The translations under genes and the position numbers were made by a program. Shown here one piece after another: positions 58,400 to 64,000 of a stretch of DNA of 64,000 nucleotides (its first letter is position 1; every line of letters begins with the position of its first letter). The stretch is from Plecoglossus altivelis (Eukaryota; Chordata; Actinopteri; Osmeriformes; Plecoglossidae), in contig BROE01000011.1 in assembly GCA_036571765.1 (NCBI GenBank), positions 10,260,120 through 10,324,119 of the forward strand. The letters run 5' to 3'. The notes under the pieces are model-generated. The model made no database searches, had not been told where the DNA came from, and was given only the letters and a program-made list of their open reading frames with translations.

Positions 58400-61281
58400 C
58401 TCGTGTATGGAGTTGAAGAGGCTCCAGTCCAAGTGCGTAAGAGAGGCCGCGATGTCCCAGGTGTTGATTCCCAACAGCCTCACTGTCCTCCGACTCAACT
58501 CTGCGCTGTCTGTCAGCGGAGCCTACATACACACACATACATACGCACACACACATACACACACACACACACACACCATATGCACACACACATACACACA
58601 CACACATACACACACACACATACACACATACACACATACACACATACACACGCACCTAAATGTCAACAATGAACTTCATCTTCTAATGTGCCACTAGACC
58701 AGTGAATATATCTAGTTACTGTGACATGGATATTGTAGTGAATCTCCAGTAGATGTACGTAACAGCAGCAGCAGGACTGACCAGGATCTCAGTAAGATCC
58801 CTCCGACAGGCCTGCAGCTTGCTCTGAGGAGTCAGAGACTCCGAGTACACGCAGTCACTGGGCTGCAACACTCGCTTCTCTGCTCAGAGGACAGGCCAGG
58901 GAGAGACAGAAAGGGAGAGGGGGAGAGAGAGAGACAGGGGAGAAAGAAAGGGAGAGGGAGAGAGAGAGGGGGGGAGAAGAAAGGGAGAGGAGGAGTTAAC
59001 GAGAAAGAAAGAAAGGAAGAGAGAGAGAGAAAGAGAAGCGGAATTACAAAACAGAAGGTCTGAGATGGGACAGTATGTTTTTTTGTATTAATACCGATCT
59101 AGGACACTGAGTATGGAGGCGTATCCGTGTGTGTGTGCGTGCATGCGTGCGTGCGTGTACCTCCAGTTTGTGCAGCCACCACCAGCACCATCTCCTCCTC
59201 CGGTCTCTCCATCCTCTGACCCACAATCCTTAGCAGCTCCTGCGCCTCCAGGGAGGGGTGTGTGTGCACGCTGAGGTAGGAGTCACTGCTCACACACACG
59301 CGGCAAAGCACTGGGACAAGCACAGGCCTCCTGTTAGAGAGCGAGCTGGCGTGTGCGCGCCTCTGAGTGTGTGTGTGTTCACGTGCCAAACTCACCTTCC
59401 TTGGCCTCGCTCAGAGAGCTTCTGAGCTGAAGACAGTTCTCCTTCAAACTCAATTGCTGGAACAGAGGCTTACTCTGAAGGGAGGGAGGGAGGGAGGGGA
59501 GAGAGAGAGGAAGAAGAAGGAGAGAGGAACGGAGGGAGGGAGAGGAAGGAGGGAGGGAGCGAGGGGGAGAGGAAGGAGGGAGGGAGCGAGGGGGAGAGGA
59601 AGGAGGGAGGGAGGGGAGAGGAAGGAGGGAGGGGTAGAGGAACGGAGGGAGAAGGTCATTCTTTCAATCATCATCATCCTACAGACAGCTGTTAATTTGA
59701 CACTGTCTCTCACTCACCTTGTGCTGTGGAGGGCAGTCGTCGACAGTGCTGTAAGACACATCATGTACACAGGTGTCAGAACACAGAGCAGTGTTACACA
59801 GCTGAGCCAGGGTACAAACACAGGGTCCCTTTCCTCAGACCTCAACATAGCCAGAGGCAAGACACACAAACACACACTTCTGAACTGTGGGGTGTTTTAT
59901 TCAGATAATGGGGTGCTTGTGCTGATGTGCAAGCGCGCGCACACGCGCACACAAACACACACACTCACTGTCTGCGTCGTAGAAGCTTCTGGAACTCCTT
60001 CAGGTCTTTTTCCAGGGTTGGAAACTCATACAGGTCCTCCAGAACACACCTGTACAGAGTCTGACAGACAGGAAGTAGAGATCATCAGGTCCCTCACACT
60101 AGACAAGGCAACCCTTTGCACTGACGTTCCATTATGGGAGGGCGCTATGTTAAATCTCTGTAGCCTGGAAATTGATCCGTGCATATTTCTGAAGGTGATC
60201 CTATACATGCTGTCTATGTGTCCTCAAATGTTATGTTCTTTCAGATTTGTACTTGTCATCTGCGCAGAAAGTGAATTATGATGACAGGTTTGTAAGAACA
60301 TTGCATGTGTTACACAAGAGTAAAGCTATATACTATACTACTACTACCACTACTACTACTACTATACATTAGACCAAGCAAGCAACCGAACACCCCCACA
60401 CAGACACCCACACACGCGCGCGCAGGCACACTTATCACTGTCAGTGACCCACTGCAGCACCCACCCCCTGTTCTCCTTTCTCCTCTGTTACTAGGCAACT
60501 ATCACCTGGGTTACACACTCCACAAGATTATCCCCATGCCAACCCTCACACTCCGGTTACCATGGTAACATGGCAGGGAGCTTGGAAGAAGGTTAGAGGG
60601 ACGAGAGCACTTTTGCTTTTCTACAGACGGCACCCCCCCCCACACGACATATACAGCAACCCCATCACGCGCACCCACACTCTCCTGCACCCCAGCATCA
60701 CACACTCCTTGTATTAGTGGGCTGAGTATGCCTCGGCATGCTACTTACACGTAGTTTGACAGGTAATGACTAGGAGGACCGAAGAGAGGAGACATAGGTA
60801 GGTTGAGGAGGAGATCTCGAGAAGAAGGGTACATTGATTAGTCCGGAGCACGAGAGTATAAGAGAGAGAGAGAGAGAGAAAGAAAGGACGATTAAAGGAC
60901 GGATTCATACCTTCATGAAGCTTTTCACATGTTCCTCTTCCTTCAGGAAGTCCTTATATAGACGGCTCCAGTGAGACACCAGCTGCAGTACCTTACGTTT
61001 CCTGAAGAGGGCGTCCTTCCCCTCCTCCTGCCCACGGATACGCTTGCTGCTATAGGTAAACATCGTCAAGGAAACAACAGCGTGTGTGTCCTTGTGGTAA
61101 TACATATGTGCGTTCTGAGTGTGCATCAAGTTGCTAAGGATATTGTCCTAGCAGAGCCTCGCAGAGGTCATTGGTGGACATGAAGACCAGGTAGGTCAAC
61201 AGGAAGTCATCAAGGAGCATCTCTGGAAAAACAGGAAATGCATCACAGTCACAACAAAACAACCCTACCTGCATGTCTCAA

Positions 61282-61314
<33 letters not shown>

Positions 61315-62879
61315 ACCCTGTCTCCCCATCTCTCTCTAACACACACACACACACACACACACACTTTTTGCTGATGCCAAACCCATCAAATCTTTATATC
61401 CCCCTTGCTCTACCAAGTGTTGAGCCATCAAGATTCACCCAACAGGATTTCCTAAAGGCGCCATAAACTGCCACTACAACAGACCAAATATCTGTAAATT
61501 GTACAGCATGCCAAGTTGTGCATCGATGTGAGATGAATTGTGTGTTTGTGTGTGAGAAAGAGAGGGAGGGGGTGCGAGGCAAAGAGAAAGCATGTCTGTG
61601 TAAGTGTCAGAGTGAGCGGGGGAGAGGAAGAGAGAGAAAAAGACATACTGTGTCTGTGTGTGTATGGGAGTGTTGTAGAATCAGCAGGTGAGTCAAAGGG
61701 CATGACCCCAAAACAAACCCACCCCAGGGGTAAGGCTAATGACCCCTAGTTGGTTTGCGCAGAGAAAACCTGTGACCCAAATCTGGTTCCGTGGGGCAGA
61801 GAGGATGGAAATCAATTATACAGGAGTTGGAGAGGTTCTGCATCAATAATTAAACTTCTATATTCTATTTAAAAAGGAAAAAAAAAACACTGATTGGAGA
61901 CCACTGGACTCAGTCAATGCTGCTCTTTCTCCATCTGTCATCTTGATTCCTTCCCCCTTCAGTCCCGATCTCACGCCATCTTTCACCCACTCCTCCTTTC
62001 ATTTCCTCCTTTTCCCCTTCTTGCGTTGCTCCCACCTGCCCCTCTCCTCCGGCCCGCTTCACCAGTGATGAAGATCCATCTTCATCTTCAACTGCCCTCA
62101 AAGCAGACTTGGGCAGAATGTACCGCACCAATGGATGAAAGGGGATTTCTAAACACACAGAATAATGCTATTCATTTCAGCTCTGCCTTGGGGCATTTCA
62201 TCGAACAGAGCTAAGACAGGAATAAAAGGAGAGAAGGAAAGAGGGATGGACAGAGAGAACGAGAGAGACCTACACAGAGAGGCTAATGAATTTCTGTGCA
62301 GGCTTGTGTCTCTCCACGCAAGCAGGGCAGCTCACCACAGAACATGTTCCCGCTGCCCAGGGCCTGTTTGCTGGCTGTCTGCCTCTCCCCCCCCCCCCCC
62401 CCCAGTTGCACCATTCTTCCCAACTCTGGTGGTTAAGATTCGCCACGTTGAGTTAGTAAGGAACCTGCATCGTCGTTCACAGTCATTTGGCAGGTCCTAA
62501 CACAGGTCACGTGACTTCTGTGGCAGAGACAACTGGAGACTTGGAACTACCTAGCACCAAAGCAAGCCAACTAATAGCCCATTAAAACGCTTGAAGTCTC
62601 GAACGCGCGTGCTTTGCAACAGGTCTGGACCCGTTTTGCATATAGTATAAACACACTGTCAGGCGGTTAAAACTATTACCCCCTGGGTTTAGAGGAGGAC
62701 ATTCCTGACGAACAATCAAAGGAAGGCCAGAAAAACACAAGTAGAAAGAGAAGAGGAGAGAGAATCTGACAGAGTTGTGACTCGTCACTTTTGAAGTGGC
62801 GAGGGCATTCCTGCTTACCACTGTGGACACAGCATCAGTGGGTGGCAAAACATGTGTGTGTGTCTGACAGAGAGACACA

Positions 62880-62911
<32 letters not shown>

Positions 62912-63411
62912 CGGTATGCGAGAGAGACTGTATGTGTGTGTGAGAGAGAGACACTGTGTGTGTGTGTGAGAGAGAGAGAGAGAGTGTGTATATATGTGTG
63001 TGTGTGTGGGGGGGGGGAGCGAGAGAGAGTGTGTGTGTGTGTGTGTGTTGACTCACCAGACTCCCTGCTCTCTTGTGCCCCTCTCTGCTCGTCCAAGCGC
63101 AGGTCACTAAGGAGATGTTCTAGAATCTTCAGCGGTGTTCCAGACACCACCACATACCTACGGGAGGAAGAGCAAAGGGAGTCTACCTCACTGGAGCCTG
63201 GAGATCGAGCGCTGCCTTCCCTGTCTCTCCCTCCCCCTCTCTCTCTCCCCCCCTTCCATCTGTCGTCCTCCTCGTCTTCGTCGATGTAGTGAAGGTGAGG
63301 GACATCAAAAGTGGAGACAAAGCAGCTGTCACTATCCCCACTGCTGTCATCATCCTCATCATCTTCCTCATCTTCCTCTGGTTCTGCCAAGGTAGCAAGT
63401 CTCTGATCCAT
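56371..63411 (-). CDS. rapgef5: Rap guanine nucleotide exchange factor 5 (16 coding exons, 599 aa)
   Basis: Exchanges GDP for GTP on Rap GTPases (MR-GEF/Repac), acting in adhesion and signalling. Exons (minus): 63057-63411, 61144-61222, 60911-61055, 59969-60060, 59718-59748, 59396-59474, 59161-59310, 58782-58879, 58400-58522, 57696-57874, 57481-57571, 57337-57387, 57137-57224, 56971-57035, 56789-56843, 56371-56489; every junction keeps phase. Seen: acidic N-terminus then STFDVPHLHYIDEDEEDD, a RapGEF5 hallmark; REM domain (about 88-215, VVVSGTPLKILEHLL, LLDDFLLTY); RA-like domain (about 261-345); CDC25-type GEF domain (about 370-585) with FNSIHE, NLNSAFAIIMGLN and PPKIPFMPLLLKD; end LFELSHKLEPRA. 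No DEP or cyclic-nucleotide domain is visible, unlike RapGEF3/4. Human RAPGEF5 has 580 aa, so the Met at 63411 is a good start, though longer isoforms could begin beyond the window. One intron is AT-AC. Confidence 0.92.
56918..58654. repeat. CA/TG microsatellites between rapgef5 exons
   Basis: (CA)n at 56,918-56,966, 57,433-57,478 and 57,577-57,626. A GTGGGAGACAGTGTGT minisatellite lies at 57,917-58,085, (TG)n at 58,370-58,398 and CACATACA repeats at 58,525-58,654. Each lies within 30 bp of a coding exon. Confidence 0.9.
58905..59650 (+). repeat. GA/GGGA purine tracts in rapgef5 introns
   Basis: GAGAGA tract at 58,905-59,035 and a GGAGGGAGCGAGGGGGAGAG minisatellite at 59,480-59,650. Confidence 0.9.
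60556..60569. promoter_or_regulatory. palindromic X-box-like site in rapgef5 intron
   Basis: GTTACCATGGTAAC is a perfect 14-bp palindrome fitting the RFX X-box half sites. It is one of several such sites in the window. Confidence 0.35.
61056..61143 (-). other. rapgef5: U12-type AT-AC intron of rapgef5 (88 bp)
   Basis: On the minus strand the intron starts ATATCCTT, the canonical U12 donor, and there is no usable GT donor nearby. Near the 3' end it has TTCCTTGAC, an exact U12 branch-site form, about 10 nt before the acceptor TTTAC. Joining there gives ALLGH/YSSKR, which matches the ALLRHYSAKK of human RAPGEF5. Using the nearby AG instead would keep the frame but drop two conserved residues. 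The sequence signals are seen; minor-spliceosome use is inferred from them. Confidence 0.85.
62865..63050 (+). repeat. TG/GA compound repeat in rapgef5 intron 1
   Basis: GAGAGAGAGACTGTGTGTG units run to the donor of the first rapgef5 exon, with a G run at 63,008-63,017. Confidence 0.9.
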
Positions 63412-63698
63412 CCCTGTCCCTCCAGAGGACCCCCCCTCCCGCTCCTACAGCATGCCCCGACAGGGTGCTTTCTCCCAGGGTAAGCAGACGGCCTGTTCCC
63501 CCTCTCAGCCTGGAGCTCCAGGGTGCGTCTCCGCTCTGTCCCAGGGAAGGAGCTCACTGACACTGACTGTGTTGTGCTCCCAACACACACACATACATTT
63601 CAGTGAGGCACACACACATACATTTCAGTGAGGCACAAACACACACACCTACTGACACTTCCTGTACTGTCCCCGAGGCAAATAAACACACCCTTTAC

Positions 63699-63745
<47 letters not shown>

Positions 63746-64000
63746 GTCGCACACGCACAAGGAAGCAAACAGTCTGGCTTTCTTTTTCACTCGAAGACAA
63801 GAAAACTATTCAAACCCTTTCTCTGTGCCTGCATATTTGTCGTATATACACACACACACGCACGCAGGCACGCGCGCGCACAACCATGCACACGCAAACC
63901 CTGAATGGACAGGACATGCGAAGACAGACGGGCAGAGATAAAGATCAGTGAGTATGAAATGATCCTTTCACGCCCCAGAACCCTCGTCGTCCTGAGCCAC

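Noticed and set aside
56371..63411. rapgef3 or rapgef4 (EPAC)
   Set aside because: No cyclic-nucleotide-binding or DEP domain is visible and the N-terminus matches RapGEF5; length also agrees with RapGEF5. The window end means a longer form cannot be fully excluded.

Overview
The window is nuclear DNA from a ray-finned (teleost) fish. It carries five intron-containing vertebrate genes, extreme density of CA/TG, CT/GA and compound microsatellites, and dispersed repeats that look teleost-like. It has one 688-bp assembly gap (7045-7732) and one isolated N (916). No bacterial, viral or CRISPR content was seen.

Layout. 1-11,794: intergenic DNA, mostly simple repeats, then about 2 kb of odd degenerate-repeat sequence just before the first exon of an integrin. 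11,795-23,048 (+): itgb8, 16 coding exons, 819 aa. 26,449-28,115 (-): sp8, 2 coding exons, 439 aa. 28,116-40,908: a 12.8-kb gene-free interval between the divergent sp8 and sp4 starts. 40,909-45,710 (+): sp4, 7 coding exons, 751 aa. 49,089-52,584 (-): cdca7l, 11 coding exons, 462 aa. 56,371-63,411 (-): rapgef5, 16 coding exons, 599 aa. I rebuilt the exons by reading splice sites and checking reading phase across every junction. All five models stay open from start to stop.

The order and orientation ITGB8(+) SP8(-) SP4(+) CDCA7L(-) RAPGEF5(-) match human 7p21-p15 as I recall it. MACC1, ABCB5 and DNAH11, which lie among these genes in human, are absent here. The block is a compacted version of that ancient neighbourhood, and the two Sp genes are sp8 and sp4, not the sp7/sp1 pair of the 12q13 paralogon.

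The genes do not form an operon. Their roles are TGF-beta activation at the cell surface (itgb8), developmental and neuronal transcription (sp8, sp4), chromatin and Myc-linked regulation (cdca7l) and Rap GTPase signalling (rapgef5). Linkage probably reflects shared ancestry and regulatory DNA in the interval between sp8 and sp4.

Most notable observations: an AT-AC U12-type intron inside the REM domain of rapgef5; an apparent tandem duplication of itgb8 exon 2 that would break the frame if both copies were used, quite possibly an assembly artefact; a fold-back element whose arm starts at the donor of itgb8 exon 15; a coding minisatellite in sp4; decayed copies of a cdca7l exon end inside an intron; and strong motif matches for E2F (cdca7l), ZNF143 (sp4), RFX X-boxes and CTCF.
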